A stretch of 64,000 nt of DNA from Streptomonospora nanhaiensis. GTDB taxonomy: Bacteria > Actinomycetota > Actinomycetes > Streptosporangiales > Streptosporangiaceae. Numbering within the stretch: position 1 is the first letter of the stretch; every line of letters starts with the position of its first letter. A program made the translations under genes and the position numbers. Shown here piece after piece: positions 25,839 to 34,277 of this stretch. The notes under the pieces were generated by a model. The model saw nothing but the letters and a program-made list of their open reading frames with translations, searched no databases and was not told where the DNA came from. The DNA is taken from assembly GCF_026642255.1 (NCBI RefSeq), contig NZ_CP113264.1, positions 248,001 through 312,000 of the forward strand, in the 5' to 3' direction.

Positions 25839-26576
25839 ATGAACCAGCGAATCCCGGACACCGCCCCCTCCACGGACTTCTCCGCACTGGAAGACGGTGC
25901 CGTCACCCTCGCGAGGGTGACCGGCGAGACCGGGGGCGACCTCGTGCTCCGCCGCGTGGGGGCCCACTACGAGATCTACAGCAACGGGGTGTTCCTCATG
26001 GACACCCGCGACGGCACCTCCGAGAGGGAGATGGTGCGCGCCGGCCTGGCGGCCCTCCCGGACGGCCGCTCCCGTGCCCGCGTCCTCATCGGGGGGCTGG
26101 GCGTGGGCTTCTCGGCGAGGGAGGCCCTGGAGAACCCCAAGGTGTCTCTCGTGGACGTCGTCGAACTCGAACCCCAGGTGATCGCCTGGCACGACGGCGA
26201 ACTGGGGGAGGCCGCCGAGTACGTCCACCGGGACCCGCGGTGCCGTGTGCACAACGCCGACATCGTGGCGTGGCTGGGGGCGGCGTCGGCGAAGGAGAAG
26301 CCTCCCCGCTACGACGTGATCTGCCTGGACACCGACAACGGACCCGACTGGACAGTGGTCGAGAACAACAACCGCCTCTACGAGGCGGCGGGACTGGAGC
26401 AGCTCGCCCGCCTGATGGCGCCCGGCGGGGTCCTGGCCTTCTGGAGCGCCAACGAGGTGGAGAGCTTCGAGGTCCTGCTGCGCGGGCACTTCGCGGAGGT
26501 CGAGGTCATGGAGGTGACGGTCTCGCACAGCGTGCCGGACGTGGTCTACCTGGTCAGCGGGCCCAAGGCCCCGTGA
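25839..26576 (+). CDS. spermidine-synthase-like SAM-dependent methyltransferase
   Basis: This is a 245-residue protein. RVLIGGLGVGFSAREAL is the SAM-type glycine-rich loop, VDVVELEPQVIAWHDGEL ends motif post-I, and VICLDTDNGPDWTV marks the active-site side. The fold is that of spermidine synthases, but the polyamine-binding region is not clearly conserved, so a general methyltransferase or aminopropyltransferase-like role is all that can be said. I chose the ATG at 25839. GTG at 25833 is an alternative in the same frame. CACAAT ends 6 nt before the chosen start. It is divergent from cstA. Confidence 0.75.
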   Translation: MNQRIPDTAPSTDFSALEDGAVTLARVTGETGGDLVLRRVGAHYEIYSNGVFLMDTRDGTSEREMVRAGLAALPDGRSRARVLIGGLGVGFSAREALENPKVSLVDVVELEPQVIAWHDGELGEAAEYVHRDPRCRVHNADIVAWLGAASAKEKPPRYDVICLDTDNGPDWTVVENNNRLYEAAGLEQLARLMAPGGVLAFWSANEVESFEVLLRGHFAEVEVMEVTVSHSVPDVVYLVSGPKAP

Positions 26577-26628
26577 CCGGTCCGCCGGGGGCCGGCCCGG
26601 CCGCGCCGGCCCCCGGCGGTGGGCGGGT

Positions 26629-26844
26629 TCAGGCCCTGTTCCGCGCCATGTAGCGGGCGAACTCCTCCAGGGAGATGCGGGAGTCGCCGTCGCCGTCCAT
26701 GGAGCGGACCACCTCGGCGGCCTGCTCCTCGGTGCACTCGTCGCCGAGGTTGTGCATGAGCGACGCCAGTTCCTGGGCGGAGATGCGCCCGTCGCCGTCG
26801 GTGTCGACGAGGGCGAACGTGGCCGCGTACTCGGTGGTGGGCAT
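26629..26844 (-). CDS. small EF-hand calcium-binding protein
   Basis: This is a 71-residue protein with two canonical EF-hand loops: DTDGDGRISAQE (about residues 14-25) and DGDGDSRISLEE (about 50-61), each followed by a helix. It resembles calerythrin-type or calsymin-type small EF-hand proteins of actinomycetes, which act as calcium sensors or buffers in the cytoplasm. A GGAG lies about 8 nt before the ATG at 26842-26844. It lies downstream of, and in the same direction as, the pst operon, but a terminator separates them. Confidence 0.85.
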   Translation of the reverse strand: MPTTEYAATFALVDTDGDGRISAQELASLMHNLGDECTEEQAAEVVRSMDGDGDSRISLEEFARYMARNRA

Positions 26845-26932
26845 CTGTGGCTCCAGGGGTCGGGGTGTGTTCGGCGAAAGGCTACCGGGGGCCCGGCGCT
26901 CCGGGGAAGCGCCGGACGCCCCGGACACGGGA

Positions 26933-26960
26933 AGGGGCCGCGCACACCGGCGCGGCCCCT
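26933..26960 (-). terminator. terminator of the pstSCA operon
   Basis: A perfect 11-bp stem (AGGGGCCGCGC / GCGCGGCCCCT) with a 6-nt loop lies 25 nt after the pstA stop codon. Confidence 0.7.
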
Positions 26961-26984
26961 GGATCCCTGCTCCCCGGCGTCTTC

Positions 26985-27896
26985 CTACCGGGAGCCCACG
27001 GACGCCCGCGAGCCGATCCACCGCGCGACGATGGTGAACAGCACGACCAGGACGAACAGGCACAGCGCCGCGCCCCAGGCGCGGTCGATGCCGGCCTCGA
27101 ACGGCTGGCCGGCGCCCCGGTACAGCTGCATCGGCACGGCGCCCTGCGGCGCGCCCTGCATGGCCGTGACGATCAGGCCCGAGCCGAAGGCCGTCAGCAG
27201 CAGCGGAGCCGTCTCGCCGATGCCGCGGGCTATCGCCAGCATCGAGCCGGTGGTCAGGCCGGGCGCGGCGGCGGGCAGCACCGTGTGCACGATGGTCTGC
27301 CACTTGCGCGCGCCGAGGCCGTAGCTGGCGTTGCGGAGCTCGTTGGGCACCAGGCGGAGCATCTCCTCCGCCGAGCGCGTCACGATCGGCAGCATCATCA
27401 CCGCGATCGCCACGGCGCCCACGAACGTGCCGAAGCCCATCCCGCCCCAGCCGATCACCAGAAGGCCGTACACGAAGAGGCCGACGAAGATCGAGGGGAT
27501 GCCCGTCATCACGTCGGTGAAGAAGCGGATCGAGGAGGTCAGCCTGTTCGGGCCGTACTCCACGATGTACACCGCCGTCGCGATGCCGAACGGGATCGAC
27601 ATCAGGACCGCCAGCGCCATGATGTACAGCGTGCCGACGAAACCGGCCGCGTAGCCGCCGCCCTCGCGGCGGGGCGGGGGCTCGGTCTGGGTGAAGAAGT
27701 CCAGGTTGACCACGCCGATGCCGCGCCGGGTGACCTCGAAGATGATGAGGACCAGCGGGATCATGGCGAGGACCATCGCGGCGGTCAGGACCACCGTCGC
27801 GGAGCGGTTCTTGAACCTGCGGAACCCGGAGCCGGGGGGACGCTGGCTCAGCGGGGCGGGCCGTGCGGCCGGAGGGGTGGTGGTCGTGGTGCTCAT
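26985..27896 (-). CDS. pstA: phosphate ABC transporter permease PstA
   Basis: This is a 303-residue permease, one of the two membrane subunits of the high-affinity phosphate importer. About six membrane segments are visible, with the inner-membrane coupling motif in RNASYGLGARKWQTIVHTVL (EAA loop) and PAAAPGLTTGSMLAIARGIG. GIGVVNLDFFTQTEPP is the typical PstA periplasmic entrance. The start overlaps the pstC stop by ATGA, so the two subunits are cotranslated. Confidence 0.95.
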   Translation of the reverse strand: MSTTTTTPPAARPAPLSQRPPGSGFRRFKNRSATVVLTAAMVLAMIPLVLIIFEVTRRGIGVVNLDFFTQTEPPPRREGGGYAAGFVGTLYIMALAVLMSIPFGIATAVYIVEYGPNRLTSSIRFFTDVMTGIPSIFVGLFVYGLLVIGWGGMGFGTFVGAVAIAVMMLPIVTRSAEEMLRLVPNELRNASYGLGARKWQTIVHTVLPAAAPGLTTGSMLAIARGIGETAPLLLTAFGSGLIVTAMQGAPQGAVPMQLYRGAGQPFEAGIDRAWGAALCLFVLVVLFTIVARWIGSRASVGSR

Positions 27897-28900
27897 ACGG
27901 CGGCGTCTCCCGTGAACTGTCCCAGGCGCCACACGATGACGCGGGCCAGGATGTTGACGATCATCGTGACGAGGAACAGGGCGACACCGATCGCCATCAG
28001 CCCGGTCCTGGTCTCCGGCGAGGACTCGCCGAAGGTCGCGGCGATGTGCGACGCCATGCTGCTGCCGGTGCCGAACAGGCTCGCGCCCCATCCCTGGGAC
28101 CCGCCGATCAGCATCAGCACGGCGATGGTCTCGCCCAGGGCTCGGCCCAGGCCCAGCATCGCGGCGGCCACGATGCCCGAGAAGCTGGCGGGCAGGACCA
28201 CCTTGGTGATGACCTCCCACCGGGTCGACCCCAGCGCGTAGGCCGCCATCTGCTGCTCCAGCGGCTGGACGGCGACGACCTCGCGGATGATGGCGGTCAT
28301 GATCGGCAGGATCATGATGGCGAGGACGATGCCGGCGGGCAGGTAGCCGACGCCGCGCACCGGGCCCTCGAAGAGGAAGAACCAGCCCATCGCGCCTTCG
28401 AGCCATTCGAAGAACGGCCGCATGACGTTGGGCAGGAACCAGTGCAGGCCCCACAGGCCGAAGATGACGCTGGGCACCGCGGCGAGCAGCTCGACCGTGT
28501 AGGAGAGCGGCTTGGCGATGCGGCGCGGCGCCAGGTGGGTGAGGTAGACGGCGACCATGATCGACAGCGGCAGCGCGATGGCGATCGCGATCACCGACGT
28601 GATCAGGGTGCCGTAGATGAACGGCCAGGCGCCGTAGGTGCCGGTGATCTCCGTGCGGGAGCCGCCGGCCGTCCACTCCTCCCCGATGAGGAAGCCGAAG
28701 AACCCCTCCTTCGCGAAGACGGGCCAGGCCTCGGTCGTGGTCCGGATGACCATCAGCGCCAGGATGACCAGCACGATGGTGCCGCAGGCCGCGACGACCC
28801 ACTTGAAGATCGGGTCTGCCAGGCGCCCCTTGCCGGACGTGAGCGTCCCCCGCCGGGGGGCCTCGGGGGCCTGCGGGGCCTCGGGGGCCTCGGTGGACAT
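27893..28900 (-). CDS. pstC: phosphate ABC transporter permease PstC
   Basis: This is a 335-residue permease partner of PstA. AGAGGAGA precedes the ATG at 28898-28900. FGFLIGEEWTAGGSRTEITG and YGAWPFIYGTLITSVIAIAI are typical PstC segments, and AYALGSTRWEVITKVVLPAS is the EAA coupling loop. The N-terminus has a short run of Glu/Ala/Pro repeats. It follows pstS by about 110 nt on the same strand. Confidence 0.95.
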   Translation of the reverse strand: MSTEAPEAPQAPEAPRRGTLTSGKGRLADPIFKWVVAACGTIVLVILALMVIRTTTEAWPVFAKEGFFGFLIGEEWTAGGSRTEITGTYGAWPFIYGTLITSVIAIAIALPLSIMVAVYLTHLAPRRIAKPLSYTVELLAAVPSVIFGLWGLHWFLPNVMRPFFEWLEGAMGWFFLFEGPVRGVGYLPAGIVLAIMILPIMTAIIREVVAVQPLEQQMAAYALGSTRWEVITKVVLPASFSGIVAAAMLGLGRALGETIAVLMLIGGSQGWGASLFGTGSSMASHIAATFGESSPETRTGLMAIGVALFLVTMIVNILARVIVWRLGQFTGDAAV

Positions 28901-29013
28901 GTGCTTCTCCTCTGTGGCTTTCGTGGGAGTGGAGAGCGGCCCGCCCCGGCGCCTCGGGACGGAGGGGATGGGGGCGGGGCCGGGGTAACGGGTACCCCGG
29001 CCCCGCTGGAGGG

Positions 29014-30162
29014 TTACTCCGTCGCTTCGGCGTCCTCTTCGGCGCCGGTGTCGGCGTCGGCGTCGCCGCCGCCGTTCTCGGAGTTGGTCTTCTCCAGCTC
29101 GGTGATGACGCGCTCGGTCAGCTCCTCGTTGAGCGGGGCGTAGCCCAGCTCGCCGGCCAGGTCCTGGGCGCCCTGGTCGGTCAGGGCCCAGGTCCAGAAG
29201 TCGATGATCGCGTCGGCGTTGGCCTGGTCGTAGCCGCAGGTGTAGGTGAAGATCCAGTTGGATCCGGCGATCGGGTAGCCCTCGCCGCCGATGTTGTCGA
29301 TCGAGAACTGGAAGTTGTCCGGGATCTCGGCCTCGCCGGTGGCGGCGATCGTCGACTCCAGGGTCGGCTCGATCGGGGTGCCGTCCTCGTTGACGATGTG
29401 GGCGACGGCCAGGTCGGCCTCCTGGGCGAAGGACTGGTTCACGTAGCCCAGGCCGCCCGGGTTCTGGGTGATGCCCTGCGCGACGCCGTCGTTCTGCTGG
29501 CCGCCGACCAGGCCGTCGGCCCAGTCCAGCTCCTTGCCCTCGCCGTACTCGTCCGCCCACGACTCGACCTCGGTGGTCAGGTAGTGCGAGAACACGTAGG
29601 TGGTGCCGGAGCTGTCGGAGCGGTGGACCGGGATGATCTCGTCGCTCGGCAGGTCCATGTCCGGGTTGAGCTCGGCGATCGCCGGGTCGTCGAACGTGGT
29701 GATCTCGGTGGAGTAGATCCCCGCGAGGGTCTCCGCGTCCAGGACGAGGCCGTCCAGGTCGGGGTTGCTCAGGGCGATGACGACCGCGCCGAACACGACG
29801 GGGAACTGCACGGCCTCACAGCCGCGGGCCTCGGCGGCGGCCGCGAGGTCCTCCTCGCCCAGGAACTCCTCGGAGGAGCCGAAGTCGACGGTCTGCTCCA
29901 GGAACTGCTCGACGCCCGCACCGGAGCCGACGCTCTGGTAGTTGACGCTGACCCCGGGCTGCACGCCGTTGGAGTACTCGTAGATCCAGTCCTGGAACAG
30001 GGGGTCGGGGAAGCTGGCACCGGCGCCGGTCAGCTGCGCGCTGAGATCGCCGCCGCCACCACCGTCTGCACCGTCGCCTGCCGCGTCGCCGCCGCCACCG
30101 CACGCCGTGGCGAGCAGGGGGATGGCTGCCAGGACGGCGAGCTTGGAACGCCCGTTGCGCAT
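29014..30162 (-). CDS. pstS: phosphate-binding lipoprotein PstS
   Basis: This is a 382-residue protein. The signal peptide ends with the lipobox LLATAC (Cys21), followed by a Gly-rich tether, so it is anchored outside the membrane. Phosphate-contact motifs are TGAGASFPDPLFQDWI near the N-terminus, VGSGAGVEQF, and HRSDSSGTTYVFSHYL. GGLGYVNQSFA is also typical. The C-terminus carries an extra acidic tail (DADADTGAEEDAEATE) not needed for binding. GAGGAGAA precedes the ATG. A PHO-box-like repeat lies about 105 nt upstream. Confidence 0.95.
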   Translation of the reverse strand: MRNGRSKLAVLAAIPLLATACGGGGDAAGDGADGGGGGDLSAQLTGAGASFPDPLFQDWIYEYSNGVQPGVSVNYQSVGSGAGVEQFLEQTVDFGSSEEFLGEEDLAAAAEARGCEAVQFPVVFGAVVIALSNPDLDGLVLDAETLAGIYSTEITTFDDPAIAELNPDMDLPSDEIIPVHRSDSSGTTYVFSHYLTTEVESWADEYGEGKELDWADGLVGGQQNDGVAQGITQNPGGLGYVNQSFAQEADLAVAHIVNEDGTPIEPTLESTIAATGEAEIPDNFQFSIDNIGGEGYPIAGSNWIFTYTCGYDQANADAIIDFWTWALTDQGAQDLAGELGYAPLNEELTERVITELEKTNSENGGGDADADTGAEEDAEATE

Positions 30163-30553
30163 GTCGTAGTTCTCCTCGTTGAATCACCGCTGTCGGGGCT
30201 GACGTAAAACGACAGTAAGCGTGCAGAAAGTCGCGCTGACATCGAAATGGAGGCCGGTTGGTAGAAGGCGGGTGAATGCGAAGTGAATGGGGGTAACCGT
30301 TTAATAACGGCGGGGCGTTTCCGTGGTTGTCGACTTCTGTCATGCGCCCGGGACTCACGGTGATGACCTGCGGGTATGCCGACTCCTGTGCGGGTTTCGC
30401 CGTGACCGACCGGCAAGGAAGGTGACGTGTCCGGTTGCCCTTCGGTTCACCTTCACGTGTGTCGATCGGCGAAGTGACGCCTACATGAACAATGGGTCGC
30501 TCCGGCGCCTGCTGGAGGACCCTGGATGTTCGTCGGTAGCTTTTTGTATGTGG
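30163..30553. other. regulatory interval between pstS and the pseudo-receiver regulator
   Basis: No gene is seen. It holds the pstS leader and PHO box (30268-30289), an AT-rich spot (GGGTAACCGTTTAATAACGG near 30291) that could be part of the pstS promoter, and GGTTCACCTTCAC (30444-30456), a single PHO-like half-site. The 3' end of the regulator gene borders it on the right. Confidence 0.45.
30268..30289 (-). promoter_or_regulatory. PHO box upstream of pstS
   Basis: On the minus strand two adjacent 11-nt direct repeats read CATTCACTTCG CATTCACCCGC, matching the actinobacterial PhoP-binding pattern of tandem 11-nt units with a TTCAC core. They lie about 105 nt before the pstS start. Phosphate-starvation induction by a PhoR-PhoP system is the expected regulation. 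The phoRP genes themselves are not in the window. Confidence 0.65.
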
Positions 30554-31351
30554 TCAGCCACCATTCGCGGTATCGAGACGGTAGCCGATTCCGCGCACCG
30601 TGTGGATGAACCGGGGCTGGGCCTCGGAGTCGCCCAGCTTGTGTCTCAGGCGGCGGATGTGCACGGCGATCGTGTTGTTCACCGGAGGCAGGGGCTTGTG
30701 CCACACCTCGGTCCACAGCTCCTCGCGGCTGACCACCCGCCCGTTGTTGCGCAGCAGGAAGTCCATGATCCCGAACTCACGCAGAGCCAGGTTGACCGGG
30801 TTGCCGTCCACGAACAGCCGGTGTCCCAGGGCGTCGAGCTCCAGCGCCCCCGAACGGAGCGCGGACGGCGACGCCCCGCTGTCCGGTCCGCCCCCGTCCG
30901 CGCCGGGGAGCGAACCGCGCAGCAGGGCCGCCAGTTCCGGGATCCGGTAGGGGCGGCTCACGCACGCCGTCGCGCCGGCCGCCAGCGCCCTCATCGCCCG
31001 CTGGGAGTCGCCCGGCCCCACCCCGATGAGTATCGGGATCTCGGTCGCCCGGCGGGTGACCCGCACCAGCGTCTCCAGGTCCACCTCGGGCGGGTTCGCG
31101 CTGGTCACCAGCGTGTCCGGACGCATCATTCCCACCCGCAGCAGCGCCTCCGCGCCGTCCACGCACACCGTGATGTCCACGTCGTGGCCGCTCAGCGACA
31201 GCACCAGCTGGTGGGACTGCTCCGACTCCGGTTCGACCAGCAGGACCCGAAGCGGGCCCTCCCACCGCTCCGGGCGCTCGACCGGGTCCGCGTCGCCCAG
31301 GGCGCCCGGGGTGGGAGAGGGGACGGACGCGGAGGGCGTGAGCGCGGGCAT
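30554..31351 (-). CDS. OmpR-type response regulator with a degenerate receiver domain
   Basis: This is a 265-residue protein. Residues about 35-150 have the receiver fold (LRVLLVEPESEQSHQLVLSL), but the phospho-acceptor Asp is absent: the strand reads DTLVTSANPPEVD where a LLDxxLP-type motif is expected. The usual Lys is Arg (VSRPYRIPE). The acidic pair is only partly kept (EPE). Residues about 165-262 are an intact winged helix (LREFGIMDFLLRNNGRVVSR, NNTIAVHIRRLRHKL, FIHTVRGIGYRL). It probably binds DNA without phosphorylation. It lies between pstS and pstB, suggesting a role in phosphate control, with no histidine kinase beside it. Confidence 0.85.
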   Translation of the reverse strand: MPALTPSASVPSPTPGALGDADPVERPERWEGPLRVLLVEPESEQSHQLVLSLSGHDVDITVCVDGAEALLRVGMMRPDTLVTSANPPEVDLETLVRVTRRATEIPILIGVGPGDSQRAMRALAAGATACVSRPYRIPELAALLRGSLPGADGGGPDSGASPSALRSGALELDALGHRLFVDGNPVNLALREFGIMDFLLRNNGRVVSREELWTEVWHKPLPPVNNTIAVHIRRLRHKLGDSEAQPRFIHTVRGIGYRLDTANGG

Positions 31352-31436
31352 GGGGGTCCACTTCGTCGAAGGTGCGGGAGAGGGGCGGCCCCGTCGCGGC
31401 CGATCCGGCCGACCGTCCCGTCGCCGGCCGCCCGGG

Positions 31437-31740
31437 CCGACCGGCCGAGGCGGCCCGCCATCGCCGGTCGCCCCGGTGGGGCTGTCAGGACCGCAGAGCC
31501 GATCGGCCGAGGCGGCCCGCCATCGCTGGTCGCCCCGGTGGGGCCGCAGAGCTAGGGCTGATCAGCCGAAGCGACCCGCCATCGCTGGTCGCCCCGGTGG
31601 GGCCGCAGGGCTAGGGCTGATCAGCCGAAGCGGCCCGCCATCGCTGGTCGCCCCGGTGGGGCCGCAGAGCTAGGGCTGATCAGCCGAAGCGACCCACCAT
31701 CGCTGGTCGCCCGGGTGGGGACGGTTGGGGCTGATCAGCC
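31437..31740. repeat. tandem array of about 59-bp repeats between pstB and the regulator
   Basis: Four good and one or two degenerate units lie head to tail. Each contains the 12-bp palindrome GGCTGATCAGCC (copies at 31556, 31615, 31674 and 31729; spacing 59, 59, 55) and a GC stem formed by GCGGCCC and GGGCCGC, separated by CATCGCTGGTCGCCCC-like sequence. The last copy runs into the 3' end of pstB, whose final codons share the sequence GGTCGCTTCGGCTGATC in reverse sense, so the array may have grown by duplication of the pstB end. There is no open gene in it. Confidence 0.85.
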
Positions 31741-32607
31741 GAAGCGACCAGCGATATAGTCCTCGGTCCTCTGGTCGGACGGCTTGCTGAAGATCGTGGT
31801 GGTCTCGTCGTACTCGACGAGGCTGCCGTAGCGGTCGCCCGCGTCGTCCACCCCGGCGGTGAAGAACGCGGTCCGGTCGGACACGCGCGCGGCCTGCTGC
31901 ATGTTGTGGGTCACGATGACGATGGTGTACTCGCTGGCCAGCTGGTACATCAGGTCCTCGATCTTGAGGGTCGCGATGGGGTCGAGCGCGGAGCACGGCT
32001 CGTCCATCAGGATCACCTCGGGGTTCACCGCGATCGTGCGCGCGATGCACAGGCGCTGCTGCTGGCCGCCGGAGAGGGCGAACGCGCTCTCCTTGAGCTT
32101 GTCCTTGACCTCGTCCCACAGGGCGGCCTTGGTCAGCGTCTCCTCGACCAGGTCGTCCATGTTGCCGCGGGCGCCGTTGATGCGCGGGCCGTAGGCCACG
32201 TTGTCGTAGATCGACTTCGGGAACGGGTTGGGCTTCTGGAAGACCATGCCGATCCGGCGGCGCACCTCGATCGGGTCGACCTCCGAGGCGTACAGGTCCT
32301 CGCCGTGGTAGGTCACCCGCCCCTCGATGCGGGCGCCGGGGATGAGGTCGTTCATCCGGTTGAGGGTCCGCAGGACGGTGCTCTTGCCGCAGCCGGACGG
32401 GCCGATCATCGCGGTGATCTGGCGCGGCCCGACCTTGAGGTTCACGTCGCGCACGGCCTTGTTGGACCCGTAGTAGATCGAGAGGCCGGAGACGTCGAAG
32501 ACGGGGTCTCCGAGGTCGGGGACCTCGCGGTTGTACCGGACGGTGTCGGGTGCGACGCCGCGACCGGACTCGGTGCCGCGAGGGGACGCGGTGTTGCTGA
32601 CAGACAT
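31735..32607 (-). CDS. pstB: phosphate ABC transporter ATPase PstB
   Basis: This is a 290-residue ATPase. Walker A is GPSGCGKST, the Q-loop is in [15 protein letters not shown], the signature is [12 protein letters not shown], Walker B is [13 protein letters not shown], and the switch His is in [20 protein letters not shown] at 32605-32607 follows GGAAGTGGA. The family is usually about 250-260 residues; the extra about 35 at the N-terminus are probably disordered. Unlike most pst loci it is separated from pstSCA by a regulator gene and a repeat array, and it is transcribed in the same direction but upstream of them. Confidence 0.95.
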   Translation of the reverse strand: MSVSNTASPRGTESGRGVAPDTVRYNREVPDLGDPVFDVSGLSIYYGSNKAVRDVNLKVGPRQITAMIGPSGCGKSTVLRTLNRMNDLIPGARIEGRVTYHGEDLYASEVDPIEVRRRIGMVFQKPNPFPKSIYDNVAYGPRINGARGNMDDLVEETLTKAALWDEVKDKLKESAFALSGGQQQRLCIARTIAVNPEVILMDEPCSALDPIATLKIEDLMYQLASEYTIVIVTHNMQQAARVSDRTAFFTAGVDDAGDRYGSLVEYDETTTIFSKPSDQRTEDYIAGRFG

Positions 32608-32832
32608 GGGTCCACTTCCGGGTCGGACGGTGCTTGCGCGGTCATGGGGGGCAGAACCGGCGGAGCGCGGTCGAATACCATGCAAATCCGTCCACATGAA
32701 GGCCGAGTGAACGATCCTCGTGGCGAAGGTGAACGTGGGCGGTGAACTCGGAGGCGTTCCGAACGCGGAACGTTGCGCTTCCGTCACCGAAGGAGGGGGC
32801 GGACGTGGCGGTCCCGTGCCCGGACATGCGAA

Positions 32833-32868
32833 CGCCCGGCCCTCCCGTCGTCGCGGGAGGGCCGGGCG
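32833..32868 (-). terminator. terminator after the thioredoxin gene
   Basis: A perfect 15-bp stem (CGCCCGGCCCTCCCG / CGGGAGGGCCGGGCG) with a 6-nt loop lies 24 nt after the thioredoxin stop codon. Confidence 0.75.
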
Positions 32869-32892
32869 CGGGGTCTTCCCGGCGCCGCCCGG

Positions 32893-33267
32893 TTACTCCG
32901 GGGCGTCGCCGCCCTGCTCGGTGATCTTCTGGCGCACCTCGTCCATGTCCAGCTCTTTGGCCTGGGTGATCAGGCTCTCCAACGCCTCGGAGGGCAGAGC
33001 GCCGGGCTCGTTGTAGATGACGGTGCGCTCGCGCACGATCATCAGCGTCGGGATGGACTGGATCTTGAACTCGAAAGCCAGCTCGCGCTGCGCCTCGGTG
33101 TCCACCTTGGCGTGCACGATGTCGGTGTGGGTGTCCGCGGACTTCTCGAAGACCGGGGCGAACTGCCGGCAGGGACCGCACCAGTCCGCCCAGAAGTCGA
33201 TGAGGACGAAGTCGTTGTCCTTCAGCGTCTCCGCGAAGTTGTCCTTGGTGAGCTCGACCGTGGGCAC
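32893..33267 (-). CDS. trxA: thioredoxin
   Basis: This is a 124-residue cytoplasmic disulfide reductase. The active site WCGPC (Cys30, Cys33) sits in FVLIDFWADWCGPCRQFAPV and the cis-Pro loop is QSIPTLMIV. The C-terminus is about 15 residues longer than in E. coli thioredoxin and is Glu/Gln-rich. The start is GTG at 33265-33267 with AGGAGA at good spacing. A possible SigR-type promoter lies about 66 nt upstream. Confidence 0.92.
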   Translation of the reverse strand: MPTVELTKDNFAETLKDNDFVLIDFWADWCGPCRQFAPVFEKSADTHTDIVHAKVDTEAQRELAFEFKIQSIPTLMIVRERTVIYNEPGALPSEALESLITQAKELDMDEVRQKITEQGGDAPE

Positions 33268-33332
33268 GTGGTCTCCTGATCTCTTCGTTGGTTGGTGTCG
33301 ACCGTCGGCCAACCGCCATCTCTCAGTCCTAC

Positions 33333-33358
33333 AGCGGTCGTGCCCACTCGTTTGTTCC
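33333..33358 (-). promoter_or_regulatory. possible SigR-type promoter of trxA
   Basis: On the minus strand GGAAC (33354-33358) is followed after 18 nt by GCT, near the SigR consensus GGAAT-N18-GTT. Thioredoxin genes are classic SigR targets in actinomycetes and a SigR-like gene is in this window. The minus-10 match is imperfect. Confidence 0.3.
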
Positions 33359-33546
33359 GCATGCGTTCCCGGGGCCACGGACCCGTGTCCAGGACAAGAG
33401 GTTTCCGACACAACACGTGTTGCATACCTGTTTGGGAGGAAAGGAGCTTGGCGGCTAGGGTCGGTCGGAGGGGCGCGGATCCCTCGTGGGGAACCGTGGC
33501 CGGACGGGGACGGAGCGCGCGGAGCGCCAGGTGGACGGGGGTGGCC

Positions 33547-33906
33547 GTGAAGGACGATGCGGCGCCCGGGGACGGCGCCCGGGAGCGGGACGTCGACTAC
33601 CGGTTCACCCTCGCGAACGAGCGCACCTTCCTCGCCTGGGTCAGGACGTCCCTGGCCCTCCTCGCCGGAGCCGTCGCGGTGCTGCACCTGCTCCCCCTGG
33701 GATGGGCGGAGTGGCCCCGCACCGCGGTCGGTCTGCTGCTCGCGGCGCTCGCCGGGGTCATCACGGTCTACGCGCCGCTGCGCTGGTACCGCGTGCAGAG
33801 GATCATGAGCCGGGGCGGGACCCTGCGGCTGAGCCTGCTCCCCCTGGTCACCACGTTCGCGGTGGGGCTGGTGTGCGCCCTCGTCCTGCTGGGCAACCTC
33901 CTGTGA
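33547..33906 (+). CDS. YidH/DUF202 family membrane protein
   Basis: This is a 119-residue protein with three membrane segments and the DUF202 signature DYRFTLANERTFLAWVRTSL near the N-terminus. The family function is unknown. GTG at 33547 is used; GTG at 33541 is equally possible. The stop codon overlaps the GTG of a second DUF202 gene (GTGA), the common tandem arrangement, so the two probably form one complex. Confidence 0.85.
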   Translation: MKDDAAPGDGARERDVDYRFTLANERTFLAWVRTSLALLAGAVAVLHLLPLGWAEWPRTAVGLLLAALAGVITVYAPLRWYRVQRIMSRGGTLRLSLLPLVTTFAVGLVCALVLLGNLL

Positions 33907-34277
33907 ACGCGCCCGTCGACCGCGACGACCCCGGGCTGCAGCCCGAACGCACCCTGATGTCGTGGCAGCGGACGCTCATCCTCCTCGCCGTGGTGGGCCT
34001 GCTGTTCATGCGCGGCTCGCTCACGAACGACGTCGACAGCGTCCTCCAGGCGTCCCCGCCGGTGCGCGTGGCCACGGCGGCCGCGCTGCTGGCCGTGTGC
34101 GCCGTGCTCGCCTTCCACCTGTGGTGGCGCTGGCGCCGGATCGGCTACGGCACCCGGGACCCGGGGACGGGCGGGCCCCCGTCGGCCGTCGCCAGGCCGT
34201 GGGCCATGGCGTTCCTGTGCTCGTCGGTGCTCGCGCTGAGCGTGGTCCTGGTGCTGACGGTGCTGGCGGGCTCCTGA
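33903..34277 (+). CDS. DUF202 family membrane protein
   Basis: This 124-residue protein is the second of the pair. LQPERTLMSWQRTLILLAVV is the shortened DUF202 motif, followed by two further membrane helices (VATAAALLAVCAVLAFHLWW, AFLCSSVLALSVVLVLTVL). It is translationally coupled to the preceding gene by a 4-nt overlap. Function is unknown; the small size and pairing suggest a heteromeric membrane protein. Confidence 0.82.
   Translation: MNAPVDRDDPGLQPERTLMSWQRTLILLAVVGLLFMRGSLTNDVDSVLQASPPVRVATAAALLAVCAVLAFHLWWRWRRIGYGTRDPGTGGPPSAVARPWAMAFLCSSVLALSVVLVLTVLAGS

Noticed and set aside
31437..31740. CRISPR array
   Set aside because: The units are contiguous near-identical 59-bp repeats without variable spacers, and there are no cas genes.
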